A stretch of DNA of 64,000 nt from Schoenoplectus triqueter (taxonomy: Eukaryota > Streptophyta > Magnoliopsida > Poales > Cyperaceae), in the NCBI GenBank assembly GCA_964058805.1, contig CAXKVV010000282.1:1-64000 (forward strand), read 5' to 3'. Positions 37,106 to 51,200 of this stretch are shown here, piece by piece. Made by a program: the position numbers and the translations under genes. The stretch's first letter is position 1; the number at the start of each line of letters is the position of its first letter. Under the pieces are notes generated by a model that was given only the letters and a program-made list of their open reading frames with translations, was not told the DNA's origin and searched no databases.

Positions 37106-37527
37106 TAGGGGTGTTAAGCGGTCGAGTCGGGTCATATTATTTTATTATTTTTCTTGATCTGACTCGAACCCATCCCGATTAAATTCAGATTAAAAAATCT
37201 TGACCCATACCCGACCCGATGGGTCACGAGTCGACCCGACCTGACCCGTGTAAAAAAATTAATTATTTATTAATTATTTTTATATAATTTTAAGTAATAA
37301 AATATTAATTTATTTATAATTAATCTTAATTAATGTATAAGCTTTAATTAGTACTAAATCACAAAATTACTTCAAAAAACATAATTAATCGGGTCAAAAC
37401 GGGTTGACCCGAACCCGACCCGATTCGGGTCAAAAAAATTAAATTCATATCTAACTCATTTATTTTCGGATCATTTCAGATCAGATCAGATTAACTCATC
37501 GGATCAGATCAATAATTAACACCCATA
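37106..37527. mobile_element. hAT-type MITE copy 2 (GGGTCGGGTC family)
   Basis: Left end TAGGGGTGTTAA, right end TTAACACCCATA. Exact 8-bp duplication ATCGATCT at 37098-37105 and 37528-37535. Same GGGTC/GACCC subterminal repeats and AT-rich centre as copies at 2148 and 40693. Confidence 0.87.
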
Positions 37528-38575
37528 ATCGATCTCCATCCATATCCTAGCTTACTGACAGTCAGCTGTATAACACACCTGTCGCCCATGTGTCTCGACT
37601 CTCGAATTTAGCATGCACACCATTATCTATTACCGCATTATATCCAATCTCACTTACCACTGCTAATTTGTGAACGTCTCTGCAAAGCTGAGACACTTTG
37701 TTTGGAGTAATAAGAACTTAATTCTTGACACAGGCAATTTGTTTCCATTTATTATTACACTAAGGATCTCTAGAATTCCACCATTATTTAAATAATAACA
37801 CAGTATACATTCAAAAGCATAGAGTCGATTTTTATGTATAAATTTTGTTGTATCTTTAGTAAAAAAATTGTTGTATCTGTTTGTTGGAACATACATGTAA
37901 ATGCTAATGATTATATTTGCATGTAATATATAAATTAATTAAAAATGTTAAAGCACTTTATCAAACGAACGAAAAACTGTTTTTTTAATTTCATTGTCTT
38001 ATGAGAAATGTATGTCTGATTTCACTCCCATGAATTTATAAGAGCAAGTTTTTATCGTCCTATGCGAAATATATGTCTGATTTCACTCCCATTAATTTAG
38101 AAGAGTAAACAATAGAAATGGTCTTTATTCTATCACTCATCAGATTATCATTTTATTCATTAGAGTTTGATTCTCGGTGTATCAAATCGTCAGCTTATTG
38201 ATTCTTAATATTTCGAAACTATTAGTAGCTTATTTTAATTCTTAAAGTTCTTTTTCTTTTTAATAAATTAGTTTGCCACTATTGTATAATATATATTTTG
38301 ATATTTAATGAAAATATTTGTAAATACTTCTTAAATTAATTTAAAATAACATGTATAATTATATTTATTTCCACATCAATCATATTGTGTTTTTTTGTTA
38401 CATCTGCAATGAGTCGGGCATTTATAAATAAAAAGCCATTAACAATCAAAAAAGTAAATTCATAACATATGAAAATATTATTTTAGATGAAATTTAAGTA
38501 TAGGATACAACTTAAAGAAATTAGAGAAAATAATACTTATAAAATTTTAAGAGTAAAATGATAACAAAGCATTAT
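37528..38575. other. Intergenic DNA with a small tandem duplication
   Basis: 'Atgtctgatttcactcccat' occurs twice at about 38012 and 38073 (spacing about 61 bp). No gene seen. Confidence 0.5.
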
Positions 38576-40346
38576 TGTAACACCTCCTGACCGGAGTGCT
38601 ACGTAACATGTATCTTCTGCATCCATCCGACGACCAGTCAACCTACGTCACCAACATAAAAGAAAAATAACAAAGAAACAAAATAAAATACAGTCGACTT
38701 ATAAAACTCAGTAATCGGTTATTTTACGACGCAACTTCTCTATAACAAATTTATAGTAAAAATAGTGTTACAAATCAATTTAATCAAATAAATATTCTAC
38801 ATTCAACTACAATACTAAAAATGAAAGTTTTACGTAAAACCAATATTTTCATGCATTTCTACTGTTAAACTGAAAATAATGCATTATAATGTATTTCTTT
38901 TACATATGCAAGCTTTCTTATTTAAACAAATTCACGTATATTCAAACAATCTTTTACATATGTTAATTATAAAGAAAATACAATGTAAACTGTATTTAAA
39001 CCGAATTAATAACTGCAATATCGAATATCGTATAGCAGTATGCATATTTTTATTATTATAGTAATATACCTAATATTCATTATTTTATAATTTTCAAAAT
39101 AATTCACCTTATAATGTATGCATATGAATCAAAACATGATTCAAATGAATTTGATTAATAGAGAATCGAAAATCAAATAACTTGTAGTAGATATATCGGT
39201 GTACTAATACCAATTTACTCAGTCTGGTACACATATTTGATGTACTCGGGCTTTGCAACCCTCACCTGTTGTGTCGTAGGCTTATACCATTAAATAGTCT
39301 GGTTTCAGTTCAGATCGGATTAATTCAAATCCATAATTATTTAGGCATATCAGATCAGTTTGACCCAGCGGCATGCCCAGGTCTAGAAAAGTAATATAAC
39401 CTCTTTCCCAACCGGTACTGGGCACAGAAGGGGATAGTTTCAAGATGCGCATAGTGAATCTATTTTTCAGAGTGAGGTTGCGACCCTCGGCCTCCTATAT
39501 ATTACTTAGCATATACTTCAGACCCACAGGGTACCCCACGGAAGAGTTTATTCTGTGGCGTCCACATATCCAAACCATACAAGAAATTCAATTACGGAAA
39601 CAGTTTAAGCGGATACCAGATAAAATGACATATACATAATCATTTAATGCATATGATGCAAATTCAAAACTATAACAATCGATATATAATATGCATAAAT
39701 GAAAATTAATAGTTTTATTTTCTCAATCCAAACAAATTGATAAAATGAAATACAAGTTATAGAGAAGTTCGGTTATCTTTTATGAATACTATATGATTCA
39801 CAACTCGATCTTTGACGATGATACTTAAATTTACCGTGACGTCTTCGATTCAGAATTAGACGATAACATCTTATGTGGTCCAATTCAGTATTTAGAGTTG
39901 CATTGACAAATTACTCAAATCAACACCAGATATAGAATGATGATCTAATTTGGAAATTGATATCTTATTCTTCTGTAATTTTTTTTGTTCTCTCTTTTTC
40001 TCCATTTTCGATTTTTATTCTTTTGATTTGCTTTTTTATTCTTATCGAGAGAGATGAACACTATTTATCTTATATGTTAACCGACTTCCCCACATCTGCA
40101 TAACCACGCGTCAAGTGAACAGTAGGCAACGTATTCTTCTTTTTATTTCCTTCGTTTTCTGATACACACGAGAGAAGATAAAATATCGTATAGAATTTTA
40201 TTTATTTTGCCACGGCTAGGCTGGGAGCTCTCCAAGTCCATGAGAAAGGTTAGGTCTTCTTTTTATACATATATTATAAATGACTTTACACTTTAGTCCT
40301 CATAATTTAAAAATATTATGAAAAGTTCATTAATAATTATCTCAAT
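38576..40346 (+). mobile_element. Possible solo LTR
   Basis: It starts TGTAACACCTCCTGACCGG, a start common in plant LTRs. The interior has 'tcagacccacagggtacccc' and a 'ggtacacatatttgatgtac' block typical of long LTRs. A right end at ATCTCA|ATTAT would give the 5-bp duplication ATTAT (38571-38575), but in such AT-rich DNA this match is weak. No internal pol sequence flanks it. Confidence 0.4.
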
Positions 40347-40692
40347 TATAAAAAAAATAAAACATTACAATTTTATTTAAGAGTCAAATAGGCGTAATTT
40401 ACTCAGCTTAAAAGGAAAATATTTTGTGTCCACCCATTCATCCTTGGAGTTCATATCCTCCGGACAGCTAACCTCTGCAGAGTTGTGCGGTTTTTTTATT
40501 GTGAACTATCCGATTATTGATTAATGATCTTGATTTAATAATTATAACTTCATAAATTTGTATCAAATTTATGTTTACACTTCCTCACGGTCGTCCAAAT
40601 TAAAATGAAATGTACAAATCTGTCTGTGGAAATCTCCGCAGAGGAAAGACACCCTCCATCCTTAACCGGTTGAAGAAGTTGTCACGTAGATG

Positions 40693-41126
40693 TAGGGGTG
40701 TCAATGGGTCGGGTTGGGTCATATTATTTTATTATTATTTTTTGACCCGATCAAAACCCGACCCGATTAAATTCGGGTCAAAAAATCTTAACCCGTACCC
40801 GACCCGTGTATAATAATAAATTATTTATTAATTATTTTTATATAATTTTAAGTAATTAAATATTGATTAATTTATAATTAATCTTAATTAGTATATAATT
40901 AGTGTAGATTTAAGTTTTAATTAGTACTAAACCATAAAATTACTTCAAAAATCATAATTAATCTGGTTGGGTCGGGTTGACCCGAACCCGACCCGATCCG
41001 ATTCAGGTCAAAAAAATTAAACCCATATCCGACCCATTTATCTTCGGGTCATGTCGGGTCGGATCGGGTTAACCCGTCGAGTAGATCGGGTTAACCCGTC
41101 GAGTCGGGTTGATAATTGACACCCTA
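40693..41126. mobile_element. hAT-type MITE copy 3 (GGGTCGGGTC family)
   Basis: Left end TAGGGGTGTCAATGGG, right end AATTGACACCCTA. 8-bp flanks CGTAGATG and CGTGGATG differ at one base. About 434 bp with the same internal plan as copies 1 and 2. Confidence 0.87.
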
Positions 41127-42067
41127 CGTGGATGGAACTTTGAGTGTCTAGATTAAAAAAAAAATCTATATTTACATAACCATTGAGCTATTTTAGTTAA
41201 CAAGCACATACATTTACATAACATATAACAAAAATATTTAACGAGATTTATTAGGATGCATCAGAAAGAGGAGAAAGTATTACTTGGATGTACCGATGTA
41301 ATTTTAATTATTTATATAAAGAGGAGAAAGTTATTTATATTATTTAATTTTTCACTCATTACCTTTAAGTATTGATCGTAAATCATTGATTGTTATCTGT
41401 ATTAACATAAGTATTACTTGGATGTAAGTTATGTATCTTTTTTTCTCTTTTGAGATAGAATTATTTTTAAATATAAATTTGACGTGTATTGTAGACAAAA
41501 TCACATGTGTCTAGTAAATCCCACTTGAAAGAGGAGAAAGATACTAAATCATGTGTGATTGATGTGAAATATAGACACAAAATCACGTGCATCTAGGCAA
41601 CACTTATGTTAATATGGATAATATTTAATGATTTATGGTTAATAATTAAACTGATGAGTTAACAAATAAATAATATAACATAAATTTTATGATGTATTTT
41701 AGTAAATCCTACTTAATAACTTTTTTTATATTTATACAAATATTTATATATGTGCTTAATTCTCAACTAAAATAATTTAGTTGTTAACCATTATATAATT
41801 TCACCCTTTTTTAACATTGGAGAGCACACACGTGATAATGTCTCCCGATGGAAATGTATTCATTGCCATATTTGTTTGTATGGTAGTCGTTTTCATATTT
41901 TTTTATATATGATTGTAGACCCACTTAATAATAGTTTCTGCATAATCATAATTATTTAAATAAATTCGATGGTCGAAATCCGCTGCCATAGTTTTTATGG
42001 CATTAGATACGGATTTGTCTTTTGACAGATGAACAACAAATATAAATTGGACGACAAGTACGACTCA
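41127..42067. other. AT-rich intergenic DNA
   Basis: Contains a few repeated phrases such as 'gaggagaaag' (about 41267, 41321 and 41531) but no gene or defined element. Confidence 0.5.
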
Positions 42068-42460
42068 TAGGGGTGTGAATGGGACAGGTTGGGTTTGGAT
42101 CGGGTCTTTATTATTTTTCTTAACCCGATCTGATTATATTCGGATCAAAAAATCTTAATTCATATCTGACCCGATCGGGTTACGGATCGATCTGTGTAAA
42201 ATAATTAAATATTTATTAATTAATTTTATATTATTTTCAATAATTAAATATTAATTAATTTATAATTAATCTTAATTAGTATATAATTAATACATATTTC
42301 AGATTAAATTAGTATTAAATCATAAAATTACTTTAAAAAACACAATTACTCGGGTCGGGTTGATCCGAACCCGATTCAGGTCAAAAAAATTAGACCCTTA
42401 CCTGACCCATTTATTTTCGGATCATATCAAATCGGGTTAAGTCAATAATTGACACCCCTA
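42068..42460. mobile_element. hAT-type MITE copy 4 (GGGTCGGGTC family)
   Basis: Left end TAGGGGTGTGAATGGG, right end AATTGACACCCCTA. Exact 8-bp duplication ACGACTCA at 42060-42067 and 42461-42468. Confidence 0.87.
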
Positions 42461-43715
42461 ACGACTCATTATATTATACTAGAACTGTAACTTGGAGTTT
42501 GCCTCAATAATACAATTTTCAAATAAATATTTAAAAAAAATATTTTTTTTTGAAATATTCAATAAAAATTTATATTAAGGAAATTTTGAACATTTTTTTA
42601 AATGCTAAAGATGTATATTGTAATTATTAATAATAATATAATAATTTTTAATAATACTATTATTATTAATCATGATATTCTGTAAAGAATAATACTAAAA
42701 GATTAGATCTTTTAAGAGTTAAATTTCACGTCAAGTATATTATATCCATCTATTTTAAATGAAGAGAAAAGAAAAATTATATATGAATAACTAAATTTAA
42801 GTAGATAAAAAAAATTTAAACAAAATTAATAGTATAGAAGAGTGATAATGTGGCGTGCTTGAAAACTTAAACCCTAACAATGTGCTCCAAAACAATGTAG
42901 AAGAGGGGAGTGGAGGGGTGACCAACTTGTCCAAGTCATTTTTATTTGCTGTAGAACTTTTATTTTAGAGGGAGAGAGGATGGGAGGTGTCCAAGTCATT
43001 TTACTTACTACAGAACTTTTATTTTAGAGGGAGAGAGGATGGAAGGAGAGACGAGGTGAATAAGAAATAAAAATTATAGTTATATTTTGATTTCATACTA
43101 GTAAAATATGGATATATTTTTATGAAAGGAATGAGGTCATATTTTTTAATAAATGATGATAAACTAAGTAATATATTAGTATTATTCGTTAGCATTCGTT
43201 ATCACTTCTTTAAATATTTATTTTAATGAATAAGTGTAAGGTATGAATAAGAGTAATTTCAAATGAATATGATAATGAAAATACAAGCTATTGACACCCT
43301 ACCTTCACGAGCTATTTTCTCCATGATTTTTTAAATAATAATCCACTTAATTATATTTTTAATAATAAATTTTATTATATTATAATTTTAATACTAATAA
43401 TGATAGCGCGTTAGTGTCAACGACGTTCTGTAAAGATATAACAGAGATATAACTGGGAGTGACATCTTTTTTTTTTCTATTATTTTTACCCAAAAAAAAA
43501 CAGTGGAAGTGACATGCTCCCACGGTCGGACATGAAAAGTTGAGTTTGCATATCAATTGACATGAACCACTCACCTTCCCTGCTTGAAAAGTCAGTATGC
43601 TTCGTCTGTAGAAAGATATGCCAATATAGATACTATTGATTTTTATGTAAGGAGTTCCTATCATAAACAATTTCTCTAAGTTATATAGTTAAAAAAAATA
43701 GAAGACGCCACTGAG
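42461..43715. other. Intergenic DNA with a 60-bp tandem duplication
   Basis: 'Ccaagtcatttttatttgct' type units at 42931 and 42991 each continue to 'ttttagagggagagaggatg'. No gene recognised. Confidence 0.55.
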
Positions 43716-43951
43716 AATGATGTATTTGCACAAACACATCAGTCTCATTGGCGTATTAATTAGATTATTATTAAAAGTCAACACTTCATCTTGGCCTTTG
43801 CTCTATTTAAAGAAGTCGAGCTATCATCATTCATATCTTGAGTTAACTAAAACACTTCAAAGTGTAGATAAATATTTTCCAACCTTTTTGTTTTACCTCG
43901 AATCTGTGTGATGTATAGAAGTAACAGTCTGAACCGATGTTGATACATAGA

Positions 43952-44156
43952 TGTTGAGAAATATAAAGAGTTGAAGGTTAATTTTATAATTTAGTAAAGA
44001 GTTGTTAGTTAGAAAATAAAATAACGGTAAGAAAACTAACCGTTAGAAATAAAAACTATATAAAATTATGTACACCACATGCAAAGAGAGATGAAAAAAA
44101 TAAAATTTATTGTTCATCATCAATTCTTTCCTTCAATCAATATCATAAACTCAACA
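43952..44156 (+). repeat. Left LTR of the copia element
   Basis: 205 bp, TGTTGAG...CTCAACA. It holds an internal inverted 'taacggt-n-accgtta' motif shared with the right LTR. Confidence 0.9.
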
Positions 44157-44484
44157 TGGTATCAGAACGGGATATTTAATTCTATTTTTTCCCGCGAATA
44201 ACAATAAGATTGCAGCTAACTAAGAACTGTAGCACCCATAAACTGATTCATCGAATCAGAAAATAAGAATTCTCAAAATCTCACAACACTAGCAAGAACT
44301 GAGGTTTCTACCAGAAAAATCAAAAGCAATGAGCCCGGCAAAATCACAACAACATAGCTGTGCTAAATTCAACTCTACTGAAAAAATACCAGGTACTCTT
44401 GTTTCAAAAAAACGGGTACTATACCAAGTAGGAAGGCAACATTGCAATTTATAAATTCAACTCTACTGGATTCAACTCTACTGG

Positions 44485-46858
44485 ATGCAATTTGTTAATA
44501 AAAAAATTTCAAATTTCTTTCAACAAAGGGGAATTATACATCAAACAACTTGTGTTTATACACGCCAACAAAATGAGATTTCCGAAAGAAAAATTCATCA
44601 TTTTCTTGAAATAACACGGGTACTCTTGTTTCAAAATAACGTTCCAAAAATTTATTGGTCGAATGCCGTGCTCACTGTCGTATATTTGATAAATAGATCG
44701 CCAAGTGTTAATTTAGATTATAAGAGTCCATTGGAAATCATTTATCAAAGAAAACTCAATATTGACCATTTGAGAGTATTTGGATGCACGTGTTATGTAC
44801 ACAATAATAATAAATAAGACAAATTGAACTATACATCGATTAAGACCGTTTTTTTTTGGGATATTCATCACAAAAAAAGGGTTATAAATGTTATGATCCA
44901 ATCAACAAGAAATTTTATATTTCAAGAGATGTAACGTTTCAAAAAAATGAGCCTTATTATAAGAGAATGGAGAATGAGATTAGTGCACAAGAACAAACAA
45001 GTTCATTCCCATATTTTTATTTTCCGGAAGAACAAAGAATCCTAAATGAAAGTGAGAGTGAAAATAAAATTGAAAATGAGAATGAGGAAGAAATTCCTCA
45101 AATTCAAGAGGAAGGAGAAGAAATACCTCAAGGTCAAGAAGAGGAAATCGAAGAAGGCATTGAAGAAATCTCTTTGCGATGGTCAAACCGAATACCTGAA
45201 GCTTCAACATGGTTATGGGACTTTGTAACCTATAAGGTACAATATCCTATATAAGATTTTATTTCTTACGAGAATATCACACCGAAATACAAGGCTTTCT
45301 TAACCTCAATTGAAAAACAAAAAGAGCCGAACAATTATCATGAAGCCATAACCAATCCGGTATGGTGTAAGGCTATGCGAGAGGAACTCGATGTCTTAGA
45401 AAAAAATGAGACATGGGAAATAGTCCAACTACCCAAAGACAAAAAGTCTGTAGGGTGCAAAAGAGTTTATAAAATTAAATACAATAATGATGGTACTATA
45501 GAACGATGTAAGGCACGATTGGTAGCCAAAGGGTATATCCAAACTTATGGCGCTGATTATTATGAAACGTTTGCACCCATGGTCAAAATGAATACCGTTA
45601 GAATTTTACTCTCCGTTGCGGTAAATAAAAAATGGACTTTATATCAAATGGACGTAAAAAACACCTTTCTTCAAGGAACTCTTGAAGAGGAAGTATACAT
45701 GACCTTTTCACCCGGTCATGCAAAAGAAAATTGCTCTAACTTGATTTGTAGGTTGAAAAAATCAATTTATGAATTAAAGCAATCTCCTTGGGTATGGTAT
45801 GGAAAACTAAAGTCTTATTTAAATTCTTATAATTTTTTGGTTAGTAGCGTTGATCACTCCTTGTTTGTTAAAAAGAACGGTAATTCATTAACTATAGTTC
45901 TAGTTTATGTGGATGACATAATTATTACCGAAAATAATATTAAAGAAATTAAAAAAATAAAATTACAACTAAGGCAAAAATTTGTTATCAAGGATTTGGG
46001 ATTGTTGAAATATTTTCTAGAAATTGAAATAGCTCACTCACCAAAGGGTCTCTTTATTTCTTAAAGAAAATATACGTTAGATTTATTAAAAGAGACCGGT
46101 AAGCTAGGTTGTAAGCCGGCCACCACCCCAATTGATAGTAAAGTAAAATTAAACACCGAAGACGGAGAACCACTAGATGACATAAATCAATTTCAAAGAC
46201 TTGTAGGAAAACTAATTTATCTTACCGTTACTAGACCCGATATTTCCTATTTGGTAAGTCAAATTAGTAAATTCATGCATACACCTAGAACAACACATGT
46301 GAATGTCATAGATAGGATTTTAAGATATTTGAAAGGTACACCTGGGAAGGGGATTTGGATAAAAAATAATGATTCTAACGATATATGTGGCTATTCCGAT
46401 GCAGATTGGCCGAAAGATTTGATCGAAAATCAACTACTGATTTTTGCACATTTGTAGGCGGAAACATAGTCACATGGAGAAGCAAGGAATAAAATATCGT
46501 GGCTCGATCGAGTGCCGAAGCGAAATATCAAGCCATGACATCAACCGCAAGCGAGTTGATTTGGATCAAGCAACTCCTCACGGACATGTGCATTGAAACA
46601 CAAAATTCGATGAAAATATTTTACGACAACCAAGTTGCAAGACATATCGCATCGAATCCCGTCTTCCATGAGCGAACAAAGCACATCGAGGTGGATTGTC
46701 AATTTATTCGGGGAAAAATTCAATCGAAAGAAATTGAAACTTTATATGTGAAGAGCGGAGATCAATTGGCGGATATCTTCACAAAAGGATTGAATCCAAA
46801 ACCATTTCAAAAGAATATAGATAAGTTAGGGATGATCAATGTTTCCTCCCCAAGATAA
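44485..46858 (+). pseudogene. Copia pol remnant: integrase C-half, reverse transcriptase, RNase H
   Basis: 44485-44817 is the second half of the integrase core (FFQQRGIIHQTTC, then QQNEISERKIHH) followed by the conserved HLRVFGCTCYVH. 44856-45254 is the linker, with an acidic Glu-rich stretch. 45375-46064 is RT with KARLVAKGYIQTYGADY, TFAPMVKMNTVR, QMDVKNTFLQG and the catalytic YVDD box. The same frame continues after a stop (46062-46064) to 46457 with KLIYLTVTRPDISY and the RNase H motif DADW. 46499-46858 is the RNase H end (ARSSAEAKYQAM, VKSGDQLADIFTKGL) in a shifted frame. The first catalytic Asp region of integrase is deleted. Confidence 0.88.
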
Positions 46859-46994
46859 AAATGCAAAGAGGACAAAGTGTGACATAAAAATGACAAAGAA
46901 GAGCACAAAGAGAATATATAGTCAACTTTGTCAGAAAGAAGCAAAAAGGAGGAGTTGGATACAGAAATTTCCTTACCCCTAACTTGAGTGGGAG

Positions 46995-47184
46995 TATTGA
47001 GAAATATAAAAAGTTGAAGGTTAATTTTATAATTTAGTAAAGAGTTGTTAGTTAGAAAATAAAATAACGGTAAAAAAACTAACCGTTAGAAATAAAAACT
47101 ATATAAAATTATGTACACCACATGTAAAGAGAGATGAAAAAAATAAATCAATTCTCTCTTTCAATCAATATCATAAACTCAACA
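46995..47184 (+). repeat. Right LTR of the copia element
   Basis: 190 bp. It begins TATTGAG instead of TGTTGAG and lacks about 15 bp near its 3' side compared with the left LTR ('aaaatttattgttcatc' is missing). Confidence 0.88.
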
Positions 47185-48220
47185 CTAGAACTACAGCCTC
47201 GGATGTTGATAGTTTGATACCAAACATGTTGGGTCTGATACCATTGCAACTAACTTGTCTAGTACCAATCTAAGTTCAATTTTCTTGTATATATGTCGTG
47301 TGCTCGCCAGCATATTTTGAGATGTTGATTTTGAGAACGCTAGTGCACCCTAATGAATATGAGGACAAAAAAATGAATAATAAGAAATAGTGAAGTTGAG
47401 ATGGTTCGAGACTGAGTACGGTATCAAAATATTAACTATAATTTGTTGGTCAGCACCTATGATATCTTGGCCTTCTTTTTGTTCAAAGAAATTGAGCTAT
47501 CATCATTCATATTCCAAGTTAATAAAAACATTTTGAAATGTAGACAATATTTTATGAACTTTTGGTTGTACCATGAATCTATGTGGTGTACAAAAGCAAG
47601 TCTGGACAGAAAGGCATAGCAGATGTCAAAAACAAAAGGTGAATACCAAGAACTATAATCTCAGATGTTGATACCAACCACATCACGTCCAATACCGTTG
47701 TAATTAACTTGTCTAGTACTAAACTTTCTTTTATTTTCTTGTATTTATGTCATGTGCTTAATAGTGTACATTGAGATGTTGATTTGATAACACCAGTGTG
47801 CCTATGAACGTGAGAACAAAAAATCAATATCAGGAATAGTGAATTGAGATGGTTCTAGACTAAGTCCAGTACAAGAACTGACAAGTACGGTATCAAAATC
47901 TGAGACTAAAAATTTCTTGGTTAACTCCTACAACATCTTGGCCTTTCGCTCTGTTCAAACAAGTTGAGCTATCACCATTCATGTTTTTAAGTTAACATTC
48001 GAGATGTTGACAATATTTTTATTATCTTTTTGTTGTACAATGAATTTGTGTGGTCTATAAAAGCAACAGTTTGAACAAAACAGCATTGAAGGGTCAAAAC
48101 AAAAGACGAATACCAAGGACTATAGTCTCAGATGTTGGTATCGAACATGTCAGGTCTGGTACTGTTTTAACTGACCTATCTAGTACCAACCAAATTCAGT
48201 TTTCCTGTATTTCCTTTTTT

Positions 48221-51200
48221 GTTTCTTTTTTGAATTTATAATTAATTATGCTAATGAGTGCATATACGAATGCAAATTAATTTGAATATCTTTAAGATAA
48301 TCCAAATCTAGGAAAAGGTGAAAAGTAGTGTGGAAGAGGATATCAGTAAACAACACATGGTAACTCTATGTATCAACAAGGTGTGATTCCTTTGGAAAAG
48401 TAAAAAGTTAAACTCATATTATGATAAGTGCACGCACGTCTGTTGTGCATCTTTGGCCTTCTCTTATTAATGCAGGATATTCTTCTCTTTCCTTAATATT
48501 TTTAAGTAATCAATTTCTAAGAGAAAATTTTCTCTAGCTATGAAAAGTTAATACTAAATCTTTCCTCTTGATCTTCTTTCTTTTGTGTTGCCAAGTATCT
48601 TGAATTTACAGGTTCAAGTACTTTGTTAATAAAATAGATGAAATTTTCTATATTAGTCTAATTTTTTTTTTGTTGACAACAAAAATATTCTAACATCAAT
48701 GGATAGAAAGTGGTAATTTTGTATACTGCTTCTTATGAGCTCAAGATTATAATTAGCCTACCCAACTTGTTTGGACTAAAGGATTTTGTCTTTGTATATA
48801 AAACAATATTAATGTATCATGACAGTAACACATAGTGGTCCTCACTCTTCAACCATGTAATTTGTAATCAAAACATAATGAGCTTCTTTAATCTTTATTT
48901 TCAAAATTAAATTATAAGTCTATATTGATTGCTACAATTTTTCTCTTAACTTTTTTTTTTCTGTTAAGCAATCAATTTCTAAAAGAAAAATTTACCAGGC
49001 CATTAAGTAGTTTGTATTAAATAGGAAGCTTCCCTATTCATCCGCGCTTCTTATAGATCCCCCCTCTCTACTTTCTCGTAGATCTGTCTTTGCCGTGAAA
49101 ACTTGGTGGATGTTGCCATATGTATACTAAAATTAAAGAAAATCATATCAGTTGACTTGCCAAAAAAAAAGAAAAACCAACATTTAATACCCAAAAACTC
49201 AGAGAAGTAACTATAAGTAGTCGCTATAAGTTCTGGTAACAGCCCCTACACAGTCCTTACTGGTTGTTCCGTAAGAACCTCCCAGATTGCATGTAGAAAA
49301 GAGATCTGACATGTGACCCATCAAAATTTTCACCCAGTGACAAAACAACAATAATGCTTTAGATCTGTTGTCTAGAAGCCCTCTGTTGCCAAATCTGACA
49401 CAAAATCATTAGAGAATCCTTTCCTTACCTTTTTTCTTTGGTTTCTTCAGAAGGGCTGGCGGTCGTCAGGCTCCCCTATCAAGGGTTTCTGTAGGAAGTA
49501 AAGAGGATCTGGCAGGGTTCAATTAATGAGAGAAGTGTGGAGGCGCGGATGCCAGTAGTATGACCGCATGAATTCTTTGTTGCTAGTGTTTTTTGGGGTA
49601 GCATCCCCCTCCACATATCTACTTTTCACTATGCCGTGTTTGAGTCGAGGGAGGGGCCTTTTATAGGCAAATGAGAGAGAATTAAAGTAGTATTCTTGTG
49701 CTATTAAAGGCAAGGAATTATTGTTCATTATGCTTATTCCAACGGGCAAAAACTTGCGGGTGCATATCCTCTATAGTATTGTATTTTTTATAGTGGTCAG
49801 TTCAATCAATCTAAGCTATTCAAAATACTCAGTGCGGATCTTGATGTTGTCCGGATACTGTAGCAACTACAAAAAATCTGTCCAATATACACTTTAAAGT
49901 TGCTGCCCATCGTAGAGGATGTGAACTCAAAAACTTACAGGGGTCATCCCATTTGTCATGTACATTGAAACTGAAAAACATGTTACACGTCTCATTGAAT
50001 TGGTTTCTTACTTTTCCTACCACCCATTATTACTCATTAATTACATTCTATTAAATAGTTAAGCAATTACCAACAACTTAGGTACTCATGTACATGGAAA
50101 TTTTGAATTCCATAGTTACTGGAATTAGTGTGTTTTTTTTTTGTTTTAATTCATTTTCTCAACAGGCATAATTTGTAAATTTTTTTCACAATAAATATTT
50201 ATTTAGGCTGACAGATAATTCAGTATAAGATATATGTGATCCACGTAAAAAGTATCTGTTTCACAGATCAGAACACACCAAAATTGAGATGGCTTATGCA
50301 ATAAAAAATCAAGTGCTTACTATGGATAGTAGAGTGTAAGTATCACATATTTGTCTTTTGTCTAGCTGGAAGGAGTCATAGTATAATATAGAGAAAGTTA
50401 AATGTACTTAATCACATAAAACTGTGAGTCCATTGCTGGTGACCAAAACTACTTTTGGAGAGAAAAAAATAGAAGGAATAATTTTACTATAAATGCACAT
50501 AAAATCAACTTTTTTTCTTTAGTTGGTCGACAGAACTAAAGAAGTGGATGACCTTCTCCTTGAACTCATCCCCATTTGCAATTTCTATTTTCTAGATTAT
50601 TGGGTTGGGTTGCCTTCTGACATGTACCTGGCCGTCCTAATTCAATCAAAATTCAATCCAATACATAACTAATTTCTAAATTAACCAAATCAACAGAGAA
50701 GAAAAAAGCAAAATTGTTGGACCGTTTTCTGCCAGAGAAGGTTCATGCATTGCAGAGGTAATAAACACCTGATTTCATATATGTTTGAAGGTCTGTAGTT
50801 GTAGATACCAGCTCAAAACAGCATTTCACCTATAACTGTTACTTCTGTTTTGGTTCAGATTACCAAAAATTGCATTTTATCGATGATCCATTTGGAGTGT
50901 TGGTTCAGAATTTCTGATGATTGCTTTTGGATTGGGATCCATTGGGAGAAAGGAACAAGGCGTCGCTGCCATGCATGGAACTAAAGTTGCAAGGAATGCC
51001 GACTAATCTTTGAGGATTAAGTTCGATTTTTCTTTATTATTATTGTCATCTGTGTAAACTCTGTAGCTAGTCTTTTAATCTGATTTCTTTGTCAAATTTT
51101 ATATCCTGCAACATGATGAGCTACATCAGTATCTTAGGTCAAAGAGAGACACCATTGAGTTCATTCTGAATACTAACAATTCTGTCAATTCTTGACATGC

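Larger units (their letters stand above)
43952..47184 (+). mobile_element. Internally deleted Ty1/copia retrotransposon
   Basis: LTRs at 43952-44156 and 46995-47184, a primer-binding site TGGTATCAGAAC directly after the left LTR (44157-44168), and a purine tract ending GAGTGGGAG before the right LTR. The total is only 3.2 kb. gag, protease and the first half of integrase are missing; coding sequence begins mid-integrase near 44485. RT and RNase H are present but broken by a stop at 46062 and by a frame change near 46420. Flanks ATAGA and CTAGA suggest a TAGA-type target duplication. It cannot move without help. Confidence 0.88.
43790..48220. repeat. Tandem repeat array, 440-470 bp unit, about three copies
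   Basis: The phrase 'gagctatcatcattcat' occurs at 43818 and 47494, and as 'gagctatcaccattcat' at 47966. Each is followed by the same series of blocks ('gtgtagataaatattttcc', 'gaatctgtgtg-tgta', a 'gataccaaacatg...tctagtaccaa' block). Removing the copia element (43952-47184) makes the first spacing about 438 bp; the second is 472 bp. The retroelement therefore landed inside the first unit. Confidence 0.8.
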
